DNA from: Natronobacterium haloterrestre
Lineage (GTDB): Archaea; Halobacteriota; Halobacteria; Halobacteriales; Natrialbaceae
NCBI RefSeq assembly: GCF_900112205.1
Contig: NZ_FOKW01000007.1
Location: forward strand, 1 to 64,000
Direction of reading: 5' to 3'
Length of the DNA stretch: 64,000 nucleotides
The translations under genes were made by a program, and so were the position numbers. Shown in pieces: positions 38,401-53,400 of the stretch. Under the pieces are notes generated by a model. That model did no database searches. It was not told the origin of the DNA and worked only from the letters and a program-made list of their open reading frames with translations. Positions within the stretch are counted from its first letter, which is position 1. Every line of letters begins with the position of its first letter.

Positions 38401-41400
38401 GGGCCGAACGGCAGCATGTTGAACGCTGCCAGGAAGAGGTTGATGAGCACGCCCATGTGGCCGATGACGCCGAGGTACCCCCCGAACACCATGAGCGGGA
38501 GGAAGAGCACGGCGAGCAGGTGGTTTGTCACGGGTCCGGCGACCGCCACCATGGCGTTTTCCCGCTTGGTGATCCGGCCGCGGTGGTAGACGGCCCCCGG
38601 CGCGGCAAACAGGAAGCCGATCAGCGCGCTCATGATCGCCAGGAACAACATCTGATAGTCGGCGCGGAACTCGGCGATCTGGCCGTACTCGATCGCGACG
38701 ACCTTGTGCGCGAGTTCGTGCAACAGGAAGGCGACCCCGACCGTCACGAAACTCAGCCCGACCATCGTCACGAACGAGCCGAGGGAGATCCCGTCGACCC
38801 GATGGATCGGCCTGAGCAACAGCGCGAACGCGACGCTCAGGACGAGCCAGGAGACCGCCAGATCGAACAGTTCCTTGTCGCTGAAGGTCAGTTCCGGCCC
38901 TGGCTGGGACCGGCGGTCGGCGCGTACGCTCATCGGAGCGCCTCCCGGAGCAACTCGAGGCTGTTCTCGGCTCCGCGCAGCAGTTCGTTCATCAGGGCAT
39001 CGACGCCGCCGATGTCGGGTGCCAGGTACGGCAACACGACGAGCGGGAACAGTACGGTCGCGATCAGGCTCCCGATGTTCGTCAGCGCGACGATCATGAT
39101 CAGCCGGAACAGCGGAACGTCGAACATGTCCTCGACGGCCTCGCCGATCGGCCGTTCGGTGTCGCCGACGATCTCGTTGAGCGTCTGGATGTCGCGGACG
39201 TTGACCGGCCGGTGTTTGAGTTCGACGTAGCCGGCGAACCAGCCCGGCGCGAGCATCGGGTTGATGCTCGTCAGCCAGGCGACCAGACCGCCGACGCCGG
39301 CGCTCGACCAGCGGGCGCCGGCCAGGCGGGCCAGCGTGAACGCGAAGATGCCGTTGAACAGGAACCAGGCGCCAAACAGCTGGAGCAGGAACGTGTTCCG
39401 GACGCCGGCCATGATCAGCAGGAAGAAGAAGCCGAAGAACGCCAGCATCACCAGATAGCCGAACAGCTTCACGGGCGAGAACCGCCGTCCCGACGCGGTG
39501 CCCGTCAGCGACTCCATCGGCGGCAGTTCCTCGGGGTTTGCGAGATAGCGTTCGATGCCGGCCCGGTGGCCCGCGCCGACGACGGCGAGGACGTCGTACC
39601 CCTGCTGTCGCAGTTGGTGGAGGTTGTGGGCGATGTAGGCGTCCCGTTCGTCGATGAGAGCGTTGGCCCCCCGCGGGCTGAACTGGCGGAACTCCTCCAT
39701 CATCGCCCCGACCACGTCGCCGTCGGTCATCTCCTCGATGTCGATCTCCTCGACCTCCTCGACGTCCCCGCCGAGGGCGTCGAGCAGGAGGCCGAGGATC
39801 CCGCCGAGGGCGACGCCGAACCCGAGGCCGGCGACGGCCCCGAGCGCGCCCCGGATCGAGTAGACGCCGGCCCCCTCGAGGTTCGCCGCCGAGAACGGGC
39901 CGACGAACGTGCCGGTAGCGACGAGTCCCAGACAGGCGGCGACGCCGATCGCTGCACCGCCCAGCAGGCGTACCGTGAACCCGTCGAGTCGACCGTCGTC
40001 GTCCGCGACGGTCTCCAGCGAGGGCAGGAAGAAGAGCCCGAGCAAGACGCCGCCGACGGCACCGGCGCCGACCGCGCCGACGTACTGCAGGGTCGTCGGG
40101 TCGTCGATTCCGAGCAGCAGGGCCTCGCCGTACCCCAGGAAGGGCCCGACGAAGACGGTGAGGGCGATCCCGGCGAGGACGCCGGCGGCCGCGCCGAGGG
40201 CCAGTCCGATCGTGCGCGGGTCGGTGATCCCGAGCGCGAGCCCGCCGATCATCTTCAGTTTCTCGGTGAACGAGAGCCGCCGCCAGAATCGCTGGATCGT
40301 CACCTGGATGTCGCGATCGACCAGGGCGACGCCGCTGCCGTTTCGCTCCGCGGCCTCGATCGCGGCCTGCATGTCGGCGCCGGGTTCGACGTCGAACTGG
40401 TCGCCGAGCCGTGACTGGACGTACGACAGCATCCAGTAGGCCAGGAACTGGAAGACGGTGTTGCCCGACAGCAGGTCCTCGGCCTCGAGGTCGTCGGGCG
40501 TGCCGCCCTGCATCTGGCGGTAGCGACCCTCGTCGAGTTCGACGGCGACGACGTCGGGCCGGTCGCGATCGACGGTCTCGTGAACTTCGTCGACGCTCGC
40601 TTGCGAGACGTGTGCAGTCCCGAGGACGTCGACGGAGCCGGTACCGCGGTTCCCGTTCCCGTTCCCGTTCCCGTCCCCGCCCGGTTCGGATTCCGGCCGG
40701 TCGGGCGGCTCCGGCACGTCGACGCCACCTCCATCGCTCATTAGCGGTTCAACTCGGCCGCGACTTTTACCAGTGTCGAACCGGTCGGTGCGCGGGCGCG
40801 GAGTGAAAGAATCAAAACCGTCCTGGCGGAACGTAGACCGATGACCGATCTGATCGAGACGGTAGTGGAGAACCGGGAGATGGTCCAGCCCAACCACGCC
40901 AACATGCTCGAGGTCGCCCACGGGGGGAACGTGATGAAGTGGATGGACGAGGTCGGGGCGATGTCCGCGATGCGATTCTCCGGCGAGACCTGCGTCACCG
41001 CACGCGTCAACAGCATGAACTTCGAGCGGCCGATTCCCGTCGGCGACACCGCCTACATCACCGCCTACGTCTACGAGGCGGGCACCTCGAGCGTGAAGGT
41101 GCGGCTGATCGCCGAGCGCGAGGACCTGCGGACCCGGGAGCGAGAGAAGACGACCGAATCGTACTTCGTCTACGTCGCGATCGACGAGAACAACGAGCCG
41201 ACGACGGTGCCCGAACTGACGGTCTCCACGGAGGAGGAAGAACGGCTGCGACGGGAAGCGATCGACGGCGAGAACGGGAACTGATCGTCGCTGTTACTCG
41301 AAGCGGATCCGTTCTGTCCCGGGATCGATCTCGACGCGCCCGCCGATCGGGATCGGCGCGGTCGGGTACGTGTGGCCGAAGTCGACGTCGAAGACGATCG

Positions 41401-44400
41401 GTGCCGACGGGTTGTACGTCGCGAACACGTCCGCGATCGCCGCTCGCTGGTTCTCCCGGTAGGTCTCGCGGCGCTCGGGCGGCCGATCCTCGAGGTGCGA
41501 GCGGGCCGGCGGCCGCCCGACGAGGACGCCGTCGAACCGCTCGAGCAGTCCCCGTTCGCCGAGCGCCCGGAGCGCCCCTGCAACCCAGGTCGGTTCCGGG
41601 AGTTCCTCCGAGGTCTCGAGCGCGAGGATCGTTCCCTCGAGGTCGTCCTCGTCGGGGAGGTAGCGACCGGCGAGGAACCCCTGGTCGAGTATCTCGAGGC
41701 AGCCGCCCCAGACGCGCCCCGAAACGGGGTCGTCGCCGCCGGCCCACTGCCAGCCCGGGTTTGATTCGGTGTTCCGGGGCTCCTCGATATCGTTCGGATC
41801 GGTCCAGTCGCCGGGCTCGTCGGTGAAGCGGTCGGCTGGCCGGAGTTCGCCCAGCGACTCCTCGAAGAAGGCGCGTTCGGCGTACTCGATACCGTACTCG
41901 AACATCGAGCCGTCCATCCCCAGTTCGGTGAAGACCATCGGCCCCTGGTAGGAGACGATCCCGAGGTTCCAGAGGTACAGCGCGAGGTTCGTGTTGTCGC
42001 TGTAGCCGTAGAACCGGGTCGGATTCTCCCGGAAGACGTCCGGATCGAGGTGGTCGAGGACGCGGATCTGGTCGTTACCGCCGATGACCGCCATGACGCC
42101 GTCGACGCGGGGATCCTCGACGGCGTCCATCAGGTCTTTCGCACGCGCTTCGGGACCCTCCGCGCCCGATAGCTCCTCGTCGGTCATCGAGACCGTCGGG
42201 TACTCGATGGGCTCGAGGTCGAACACCTCGCGGAGCCGCTCGAGACCGAGGTCGTAGACGTGCGGGAACTCCGACCGGGGGTTCGACGCCGGTGCCACGA
42301 CCGCGATCCGATCGCCGCGCTCGAGTGGCGGCGGGGTAACGAAGTCGCTCATCCATCCCTCGGTCGGCCGGCCGTGTAATAAAAGGAACGGCGGCGGTCG
42401 GCCCGTCAGTCCGTCTTCCCGGTTCGTTCTTTGGCTTCCTCGAGCAGTTCGTCGGCCGTTTCCCTCGTCTCCGCGACGACGGCGCCGACGAGGCCCCCGA
42501 TCGCGCCCCCGGTACTCGCGGCGTTTCGACTGAACAGTGCCCCGATTGCGGCTCCGACGGCTGCCCCGATCGCTGCGTAGCGGGCCCGTCGAAGCACGTT
42601 GGTGATTCGGTCCCTCATATGTGAACATAGCAACCCGTTCGGCAAATACGTTTTCCCGAAAACGACGGAATTCGGCCCGGTTCATACGGGTTACTGTCCG
42701 TCGGGTCCGGCGCAACCGCCGCCCGGATCACGGTTGCGCCGGTACATCGGTACAGCAAGCCGTATCAGAGCAACCGCTCGATCTCCCCGAGCGACTCGAG
42801 GACGTAATCCGGCTGGATCGGCGATTCCTCGAGGGTCGTACGGTCGGTCACCCCCGAGAGGACCACCGCGGTCGTCATCCCGGCCCGGTTGCCGAGCGCG
42901 ATGTCCGTGTCCAGTCGGTCGCCGACGACGAGGACCGATTCGGGAGCGACGCCGAGCCGATCCAGCGCGGCGTCGGCGGCGACGTCGGAGGGCTTGCCGA
43001 GGACGGCATCGGGTTCGCGGCCCGCGACGGCCTCTATCGCGGCGAGGATCGCCCCCGATCCCGGGATCGTTCCGTTCTCGACGGGTATCGTCGCGTCGGG
43101 ATCGGTGCCGTAGAAGGGGACGGGGCCGTCAGCGGTGTCGGCGTCGGCGTCGGCGTCGGTGTCGACGTCGGCGTCGGTGTCGGTACCCCCGTTCGCTCGA
43201 CGCTCCGAACTCGCCGCCTGGCCCTCGTTTTCGCCGACCCGCTCGCTCTCGAAGGCCCGCAGCGCGTCCCCGAGCGTGCCGTAGGAGAACTCCCGGTCGA
43301 ACGACCCCAACACGACGTCCGCGGCCTCGGGATCGTCGGTCACGCTGACCGCCGCGTCCTCGAGGATCGACCTGAGCCGGCTTCCGCCGACGAGGTAGAC
43401 GCGCGCGTCGGGGTGGTTCCGCGCGAGATACGACGCGCTCACCGTCGCGGAGGTCAGCACGCGGTCGGGTCCGATGTCGACGCCGTGGGGCGCGAGTTTC
43501 TCCCGGTAATGGTCGCTCCCCCGGGTCGGATTGTTCGAAAACAGCAGCCGGGAGACGCCCGCGTCCTCGAGTGCCCGGAGGCCATCGCTCGCCCCCGGAA
43601 TCAACTGGTCGCCCCGGACGATCGTTCCGTCCACGTCGAGGATCGCGCCCTCGTAGTCGGTCATTACGCGGTATTAGGGCCGGACGGCGATTGAGTGTTT
43701 GGTTCGCGGCGACGGCCCGGGTCGAGAACTTCACTCGGGGCCTGAGCGCTCGAACTCGAGTTCAAGTTCCAGTTCCTCGGTGTCGATCCCCGCGCTCTCG
43801 GCCCGTTCGTTGGCCTCGATCAGGCGCTCGAGTTTTGCCTCGAACTCGGCGTCGGAGAGTTCGCCGGCGGCGTATCGCTCCTGGAGTTTCGTGACGGGGT
43901 CGACGCCGGCGTCTTCGCTCGCGACTTCCCGCTCTCCCGTCGGCTCATCGTCGGCGAACGGCTCCGCCTGAATCAGATACCACAGGAGCAGGAAACTGAG
44001 GACGAACAGGCCGGTGATGGCGACCGCGACCCACGGACCGGCCAGCACCAACGCCGCGATGATGATGACGTCGGCCAGCACGAACTTGATCGCGAAGATC
44101 TCGGTGGGGCTGTAGTCCCTGCCGCCGTCGCTGCCCATAGCGGGTTTAGGGTCGTCGTCGGAATAACTGTACGGTTCACTCGTCTCGCTCGTCTCGAGTT
44201 CGGTCGCCGCATCGATATCGGTTTCTCTAACGGCCGGTCCCCGCTCGCAGTAGAGCAGATACAGCAAGAGCCACGCGACGAGGAGGTCGGCCCCGTGCCC
44301 GACGAGGTGATGGACCACCATCGGCACGAGTCCGAACGCGGTGCCCGCGCCGACGATCGAACGAACGACCAGTGCCCCGAGGACGATCGTCAGCACGCGA

Positions 44401-47400
44401 TAGCGGAACGTCGAGCGCCGCGCGTACCCGATCAGGCCGACGACGAAAAGCGTCAGGGTCCCGACCGCGGCGACCGCGACGATCGCGAGCAACAGCGGCG
44501 CGATCGACGGCGGCAGCCAGTCACCGACCGGAAGCGCGGACGCGTCGGCTATCACGTCCGATTGCCGCGGATCGAGCGGTGAGTTGCGTGTGCCGACGTT
44601 GGGAAACACTGTCACACACCCGGGTAACGGTCGCCGCAGATCGATCTGTCCGGTCAGTGACCGTGTTCGGTATCGCCGCCGTCGTTCCCCTCGAGGATGT
44701 TCCCACGGTAGTACTCCGCGAGGTCCCGGTCGAACGCCGAGAGCTCGATGATGTCGTCCTCGTCGTACGCGTCGAACTCGGCGACGAACGATTCGGCATC
44801 GTCCCGATCGGCGAACGGAGTTGGGTTGCGCGTCATGACGTCGTCGACGTGATCGGGATCGGACACCCGGACGAAAGACGCTTCGGACGCGTCGACGAGG
44901 TCGCCGCTCTCGTAGTCGGTCACCCAGACGCCCGCGATCTCCGTCTCCGGGCCGTCGAACGTTTCCGGAACCGCGTAGTAGGCGGCCAGACAGCCTGTCG
45001 AGCAGAAAAACTCGCGATGTCCGTCCTCGTGTACCAGCTGGGCGTTCCAGTCGGGATGGTCGGCGGCGACCATGTTACAGACGGTACAGTCCCGTCCCTC
45101 CGGGAACGCCACGGCCTCTTCGACCGAGGCGGTGTCGTCGGTATCGTCGTCGGCACCTGAGTCACTCGAGTCCGACTCCCCGTCGGACGTCTCGTCGGTT
45201 CCGTCTGCCCCCTCGTTCGACTCCTCTCCGCCGTTCGAGTCGTCGTCGGTCGAGTCGTCCCCGAGACACCCCGCCAGTCCGAGCGCGGTGCCGACACCGA
45301 TCGCGCCGAGTACGCGACGCCGTCCGTACCGATGGAAGCGCTGTTCCATACGGGGATGGACGCAGGGACGTTGTAAACGCTATTTGGTACTTTTGTCGAA
45401 CGCGTTCGACGTTCGAACCAGAGAGTCGCTCTTTGCTCCGCAGTCTGGCCTCACCTAATGGTCAGTGGGTAGATATTTTCTCGGCGACTACGAACGCAGA
45501 TCGGCCACCCCGCGGTGTCGCTGCGGGTCACGATGCCCCGGGGCCGGACCGTAGCCGTTCGGCCTCGCGCGCACCCGAGGTGGGAATTCTTATCCCCGAA
45601 CCGGCCGTAGCCATGCCCATGGCACTCGAGGTCGAACCCCCCGCGCCGCCGGAACTGGAGTTCGTCGATCCGAACGAGTACGAGGACGCGACGATCAGCG
45701 CCGACGGGACCGACGTCGACTACCGCCGAGAGGAGCTCCAGACGTTCCTCGAGGAGGGAGCCTGGGAGGAATCGTTCGAGGCCTGGCGCGAGGACACCGA
45801 CCTCGAGAAACGGGAGTACGAGATCGCCCGGGACCTCGAACTCTTCTCGGAGTTCGACTTCTTCTGGGACGACTTCGCCGACCGCGTCGGCTATCACGCA
45901 CCCGGCATTCCGGAAGACTGGCAGGCACGGGAGTACCACCCCGAACTCGACACCTGGGGGACGGTCTCGTCGATCAACGCCGAACTGACCGAGTTCGGCC
46001 AGGTCGTCTCGGAGGTGCTCAAAGAGGAGTACATCGACTGGGAAGCCGAGTACGAACCGCCGGAAGACCTCCCGGATTTCGACTGAAAGACCACGTTTCG
46101 CTCCCGTTTCTGGGGCGTCCCGTCCGCTCTCGAGACGAACCGTTGCGTTCGCTTTTTTCCGACCGTGACCGACGGGTCCCAACTCCGAGCGACCGCATCT
46201 CCGTACTCGTTCGGAGGACGGCCACCGTCGACTACCTCGCCGTGTGCTTCGATACGAGCGTTAGCCGCCCCACTCGCCGGCGAGGTCGCCCGCGATGTTG
46301 TTCCGCCAGTGGTCGAACTCGCGTTTGCAGGGGTCGTTGTCGTCGACGTGGTCGACGAAGCCCGCCCCGGCTGACTCGAGGTCGTCGCCGCAGTACGGGC
46401 ACGTTGCCGGATCGCTCCAGTCGGCGGTCGTGTTCACTGCCATACCGTGTACTGCGACGAACCCGAATATAAATTCTCTCGATTAAGTAACTATACACTC
46501 ATGTGGCATTAAATGGCATACTAGGATTACGACGATGTAATCGGAGGGTTCTCGGTGCGCCGACCCAGTCCCCCGAACGAGAATGTCCCCGTCCGGAACG
46601 AGACGACGCGTCGCCGAACTCGACGTGTTGCTCCTGACCGCCGGCATCTGGTTTCTCGCCAAGTTCCTCCGGTATGCCTTTCCGCCGCTTTTCGGGCCGT
46701 TCCAGGCGAGCTACGGCGTCTCGAACGCCGTTCTCGGGTCGGCGTTCACCGGATTCATGCTGATCTACGCCGCCGTGCAGTTTCCGTCCGGCGTCCTCGC
46801 CGATCGGATCGGATCGATCACCGTCATCGCCGTCGGTGCCGTCGTCGCCGCGGCTGCCGCCCTCTCGCTGGTCGTCGCCTCGCCGTTCCCGATCCTGATC
46901 GTGGCGATGCTCGTCATGGGTGCCGGCACCGGCGCCCACAAGACCGTCGCCGTCAGGTTGCTCTCTCGAGCGTACCCGGCACGGACGGGCCGGGCGCTGG
47001 GCGTGCTCGATACTTTCGGCGCGTTCGGCGGGGTCGTCGCCCCGGCTGCCATCGTCGCCGCGGGCGGGGTCGCCTACGCGTTCGGCGAGAGCTGGCGCGT
47101 GATCTTCCTCCTTGCGGGAGTCGCGGGGCTCGCCCTCGCTGGCGCGTTCCTGGCTCGAGTCCCCGATCGAGTGCCCGGGGAAGCGGCCGCCGACGCCGAC
47201 GGCACCGGGGCGACCGGGATCGACGCCGACGAGGTCCGCCGGTACGCTGGACTGTTTCGTGATCGCCGGCTCACGACGTTCGTGGCCGTGACTCTGCTGT
47301 TTTCGTTCACCTACAACGGGCTGGTCGCGTTCGCCCCACTGTACCTGACCGAGACCGCGGGGGTCTCGGAGGCGACGGCCGGCCTGCTCTACAGCGCGCT

Positions 47401-50400
47401 CTTTCTGGCGAGCCTGGTCCAGCTCGTCACCGGGGAACTCAGCGACCGGATCGGCCGGCTTCCGATCGTCGTCGGCACGCTCGGGCTCGCGGCGGCCGCG
47501 CTGGTCGCCTTTGTTTCACTGACCGGCTCCGCAGGTCCAATCGCGCTCGGTGGCGCGCTCGTCGCTTCGGGCCTCGGTCTGCACGGGTTCAGGCCCGTCA
47601 GGAGTGCGTACCTGATGTCGGCGATCCCGGACGACGTGGCCGGCGGCGGGCTCGGCGTCGTCCGCACGCTGTTGATGGGCGGCGGGGCCGTCGCGCCGGC
47701 GATCGTCGGCGCGCTCTCGGACGTCGCCGGATTTCGGACCTCGTTCCGGCTGCTCGCCGCCTCGATCGCGCTGGGTGCCCTGCTCGCCCTCCTCCTGCTG
47801 GTTACGGACGACGGCTGACTGGAGACGGGTCGATTGCGGCCGAGGAGTAACGGGGACTACGCCACCCGCGAACGGCTCGAGTACGGAGAGATCCACTACG
47901 GTCGGCGGAAACCGATCGACGACGCGCTCGACAGCACCCGTCGGCCGCGTGGTGACGGAACCGAAACCCCGAGTTGGGCCGGGAGTAGGGCCACCTTTCG
48001 GCGCGTCACGTTCGGTCCCAGCTACTGTATCTCGTGTCTCCGCAGTCCATCCGGTGCGGGAGCCGATGGCCGGCCCACGCTGACGACGGGAAGACCACGA
48101 ACACGAGCGCCGCGGCTTTTTGCTGCCGATCGTGGAACCCCCTGCTATGTACTCGATGGTCGACCTCGAGAACGTCGAGCCCCACGAACTCGACGACATC
48201 GAACCGACGCTGCTCCCGATCGGACCCGAACTCCGGCCCGAGCGGATGCGGCCGAGCGTCTGGGAGTACGACGCCGGCGAGGAGAACACCTACCACCGAC
48301 AGGACGAACAGGAGGAACTGTACGTCGTCCTCGAGGGGACCGTCGACGTGACGATCGAACACGGAGACGACCGCGACGTGGTCGAACTCACCTCCGGGGA
48401 CGTCCTCGTCGTGTCGCCCGAATCGTGGCGACAGATCCGGGCGATCGAGGAGAGTCGAGTGCTCGTCGTCGGTGCGCCGAACGTCGCCGACGACGCGATC
48501 CTCGAGGACCGATAGGTCCGTCGTCGGTCAGCGACCCGCGACGACCGCGACGCCCAGGAGAACCAGGCCCAGCGCCGCCGCACCCGCTCCGACCGTCCCG
48601 TCGCCGGCGAGCGCGACGACGGCTCCGGCGACGAGCCCGGCACCCCCGCCGCCCGCGAGCGTCGCGGTTGCGAGTTCGGATTCGACGATGGAGCCGTCGG
48701 CCTCGCTTTCGTCGTCCGGTTCGAGCGCCCGGAGGCGCGTCTCGACGGTCTCGAGGGAGGACTCGAGGCCGTCGAGGCGGTCGGCCAGCCCGTCCACGTC
48801 CTCGGAGCGCGCCGGGTCGAACTCGAGGCCGGGGTCGAGGTCGCGATCGAGAGCGTCCAGGCGCTCGGCGACCTCCTCGGTGCGGCCCGAAACGCCGTCG
48901 AGGCGGGCGTTCTGGGTCTCGAGCCGATCAGCCAGGTCGTCGACGGTCGGGTCGCGATCCTCGAGCGCGAGGAGCCGATCCTCGAGTCCGTCGACGGTTC
49001 CGGAGTCGACCGTCCGATCCTCGAGATCGGCGAGGGTATCGACGCGCTGTTCGAGAGCCTCGAGTTCGTCGATCCGCTGCTCGACTGCGCGGATAGCGTC
49101 GATCTCGTCCGCGAGTTCCTCGACGGCCTCGCGGTCCGCCGCGGTCGACGCCAGATCGGCCACGTCGGCCAACCGCTCCTCGACGTCCGCGAGGTCGTCG
49201 GTACGAGCAGTTTGCTCTTCGAGTTCCTCCAGACGATCCCGTACTTCCGCGATCTCCTCGAGGCGCTCTTCGACGCGTTCGAGATCCTCGAGGCGGCGCT
49301 CGAGTGCGTCGACGTCATCACCCTGCTCGTCGAGGCGGTCCTCGAGCGCCGCGAGTTCCGTTTCCACGGCCTCGAGTTCGTCGATCCGGTCCTCCAGCGG
49401 TTCCAGTTCGTCGATCCGCCGTTCGAGGTCGTCGACACGTTCGATTCGATCGCCGAGCCCGTCGACCCGCTCCGTGAGATCGTCTACTCTGTCGACCCGC
49501 TCCGTGAGATCGTCCAGTCGATCCTCGAGCGCGTCTATTCCGTCCGTCCGGTCGGTCAGTCGGTCGACCTCCGTCGCGAGCGATTCGTGGTCGCTCGCGG
49601 CCGAATCGAGTCGGTCCTCGAGCGCGTCGAGATCGCTCGTGAGGGCGTGGTCGTCCTGCTCCGCCCGGACGTCGTCGAGGTCGGCGGCCAGCGTCTCGAG
49701 GCGATCCTCGAGTGCGTCGAGTTCGGCCGTCGCCGACTTGCAGTCCTCGCGGACCGAATCGAGGTCGTCCCGGATACGGTCCCGTTCGTCGGCCGTTTCC
49801 TCGGCGAGGTCAGCCAGGTCGTCCGCTAGCTCGTCGGCGTCGTCCTCGAGCGATTCGACGGCCGACGGAAGCCCGTCGACCGCCGCTATCCGTGCGGAGA
49901 GTTCATCGACGTCTTTCTCGAGGGTTTCGACCGCCGCCGACGCCGCCGCGAGGTCGTCCGCCAGGTCGTCCGCCAGGTCGTCCGCGAGCGCGTCGTCCTC
50001 GTCCGACTCCCGCCGCTCCTCGAGATCGGCGACCTCGTCGGCGAGGGCGTCGACCCGATCCTCGAGGGCGACGACGCGTTCCCGCGTCGCGGTCCGTTCC
50101 TCGATCCCCTCGAGTTCGTCGCGAACGTCGTCCAGTTCGGCTTCGACCGCGCGGAGTTCGTCGTCGTCCGGGAACCGTTCGGAGAGGGTCTCGAGGAGGT
50201 CCGTCGCGGGATCGCCGCGGGTCGATCCCCCGGCCTCGTTCCCGCCGTCGTCGGCCATCGCGTCGAACGAGAGGCGGGTCTCCCCGTCGTCCTCATCGGC
50301 CGCGGGGACGCGTCGTTCGTCGGATTCCACGTCGACGTCGGCATCCCGGATCCCGGCCTCGTCCCCGTCGGCGAAATCGTCGTCGCACGCGGCCGCGAGC

Positions 50401-53400
50401 GCGCCCCTGACGACGCTTTCCGTCGGCTCGTCGGCCAGCCGAACGCCGCGGATCGAGGCACCCAGTCCGCCGGCGTCGAATCGCCCGCCCACGAGGAACT
50501 CGAGGCCATCGACCGCGCCGGGGCCCGCGATCGCGATCGGGACCGCGACGCCATCCTGGACGGCTCCGCCGTCAGCCCTCACGACGACCGCGTCGATCAG
50601 GTCGCCGATCAGGTCGTCGTACGCGCCGGCGATCGCGCTCTCGATCTCGCCCGTCGTCTCGGGATCGAGTTCGAACGTCTCGAGGACGTCCCCAACGGCC
50701 GACGGCGAACGGTCGGTTTCCGACGCCGCGCGCTCGCAGACCCAGTCTCTGCCTCGCGGGATCGACACCGAAAGCGACGGGACGCCGTAGTACGCGAGCG
50801 AGAAGCTGGTGTGCCCGCGTCCGAGACAGATCCCGATCCCGGTGTAGTTGTCCGATCGAAGCTGGTCGTAGACGACGGCGAATCCCTTGCCGATCGGCGC
50901 GGCCTCGATTCCCCGCTGGGCGAGGACGGACTCGACGGTCTCCCGGTGGTCCGCGACCGCGGCAGGATCCGACGGCCGCGGTTCCGGAGTCGCGTACCGG
51001 ACCCGGTCGACCGTTTCGTCCCCGAAGACCGACTCGAGCGTCGCCGTCAGCGCCGCTTCCGCGTCGGTCGACTTCTCGAGAACCCCATTCGAGAGGATCG
51101 ATTGCCGCTCGAGGTCCTCGCCGAGCGCGTCGGCGACGGTCGCTGCGCTCGAGCCCACCGCGTACACCTCGTCGTTCTCGTCTTCTCGGTCGATCGTCCG
51201 AACGTCGTGGTCGATCGACTCGAGGGCTGCGTCGTCGACCGGGACGACGACGGCCGGTTCCGAGTCGATCGTCGGGGCGTCCGTCTCACCGGTCGCCGAC
51301 CTGATCGCGTCCGGTCCGATGTCGAGACCGCGTACCATGCGCTCGAAGAGGGAGACCCCGGTCTTGGAGCTTTGGTTCCGAATACCAGAACTGAAAATTG
51401 CTCCCCGTCGGATCGACGTACACGGCTCCCATACCCGGGAATAAAATTATTTCTTATACGAGTACATTCCTACAATGCTACGAATTATGACCATTCTTCG
51501 TCAGAGAAGGAATCGACTATTCGGACCCTCGAAGTGCTTTTGAACCCGACATACTCGTTAGTGTCTGGGTAGGTAGTGACACACTCCGATCAAAATCCTC
51601 CACGTTTATACATCAGGATGATGGTGGATTAGGTATATGTCCGAAACCGGGACGGAGCCCCGCCCGCTCACACGGGAGCTTCCCGACCCACTCGCCGCGT
51701 CGAACGTTCGGTACAACCCCTCGCTCGAGGAACTGCGTGAACTCGCCGCCCACGAGGAGACGACCACCGAGTTCGGCTCCCCGTCCTACGTCAGCGAGTT
51801 CCGTTCTCGCAGCGCCGATCGGACGAAAAACGCCGTCGATCACGAGTTCGACGGTCGCGACCGCGAGCTAGTCGACGACGCCGTTACCCGAGCGGACGAA
51901 CGGGAGATGCTCTGTGTCGACCGGCGGATGGGCCGCCACCCGGAGGCGACGTTCCGCTGTCGCCTGTTCGTGCCGGTCGATCACGCGCGAATCGCCCTCG
52001 CCTGGGCGAACCTGTTCGAACCCGTCGAGGACCCCGAGGCCGAGCCCGACCTCTACACCGTTCAGGATCCGGACTACGACGAGACCGCGATCCGCGTGCT
52101 TCCGGACGAGGGCTTTACCGCCGTACTAGGCAGCGACTACACCGGTGAAGCCAAGAAATCGTTCCTCCGGCTGTTCATGTACCGGATCAAGCAACGCGGC
52201 GGACTCGGGCTCCACGCCGGGAGCAAGCGCGTCCGGGTCCGCGACGCCGACGGCGACCTGCGGACGGTCGGCCAGGTGTTCATGGGCCTGTCCGCGACCG
52301 GCAAGTCGACGCTGACTTCCCACGGCTGCTGGCTCGAGGACCCCGAGAATGCCGCGATGTTGCAGGACGACGTCTGCGGGCTCCTCCCGGACGGCTCCGT
52401 CGCCGGCAGCGAGGGGAAGGGGCTGTTCATCAAGACGATCGGGCTGGACGAGGACGAACAGCCCGAACTCTACGCCGCGGCGACCGACGAGTCGGCGATC
52501 CTGGAGAACGTCGCCGTCGATGAGGACGGGACCGTCGACTTCGACGACGACCGCCACACTGCCAACTCGCGGGCGATCGTTCAGCGCGACGAACTCGAGA
52601 GCGCCGACGAGGAGATCGACTTGGCGCGGATAGACCAGGTCTTTTTCATCACGCGAAACCCCCTGATGCCGCCGGTCGCGAAACTCACCGAGGAGCAGGC
52701 GGCGGTCGCGTTCATGCTCGGCGAGTCGATCGAGACCAGCGCGGGCGACCCCTCTCGAGCGGGCGAATCGATCCGCGTCGTCGGGACCAACCCGTTCATC
52801 GTCGGCTCCGAGGGAGAGGAGGGGAACGCCTTCCGCGACCTCGTCGCCTCACTGGACGTCGACTGTTACGTCATCAACACGGGCTACCTGGGCGAGCAAT
52901 CGAAAGACGTCGGCGTCGAGGAGTCGGTCACGATCCTCACGGAAGCCGCCCGCGGCCGGATCGAGTGGACCGAGGACGACCGAACCGGGCTGACGATTCC
53001 CGAGTCGATCCCCGGCCTCGAGATCGAGGACTACTACGTTCCCGACCACGTCGAGGACTACGACGAAGCCCTTGCCGACCTGCGCGCGGAACGCCGCGAG
53101 TACCTCGAGACGTTCGAGGATCTCCGGGACGAGATCACGGACGCGGTGTACTGAACGTCCACGGGGCCCGAGACGGGCAACCCGCACCCCCGGATTTTGT
53201 GAATGGTCCGCATACTTTGCCGCGGGTGCGTACCGTTATATGCGTCCAGTTCCCAGGTCCGGCAATGACTCCACGCGTACGAACGCCGACCGCTCGCGTC
53301 TGCGAACGGTGCGGCCGAGCCGAACGATGGGACGACGACCTCGAGGCCTGGCAACTCGACCGGGACGATGGCGAGAAACTGATCGGCAACCCCCACTGTC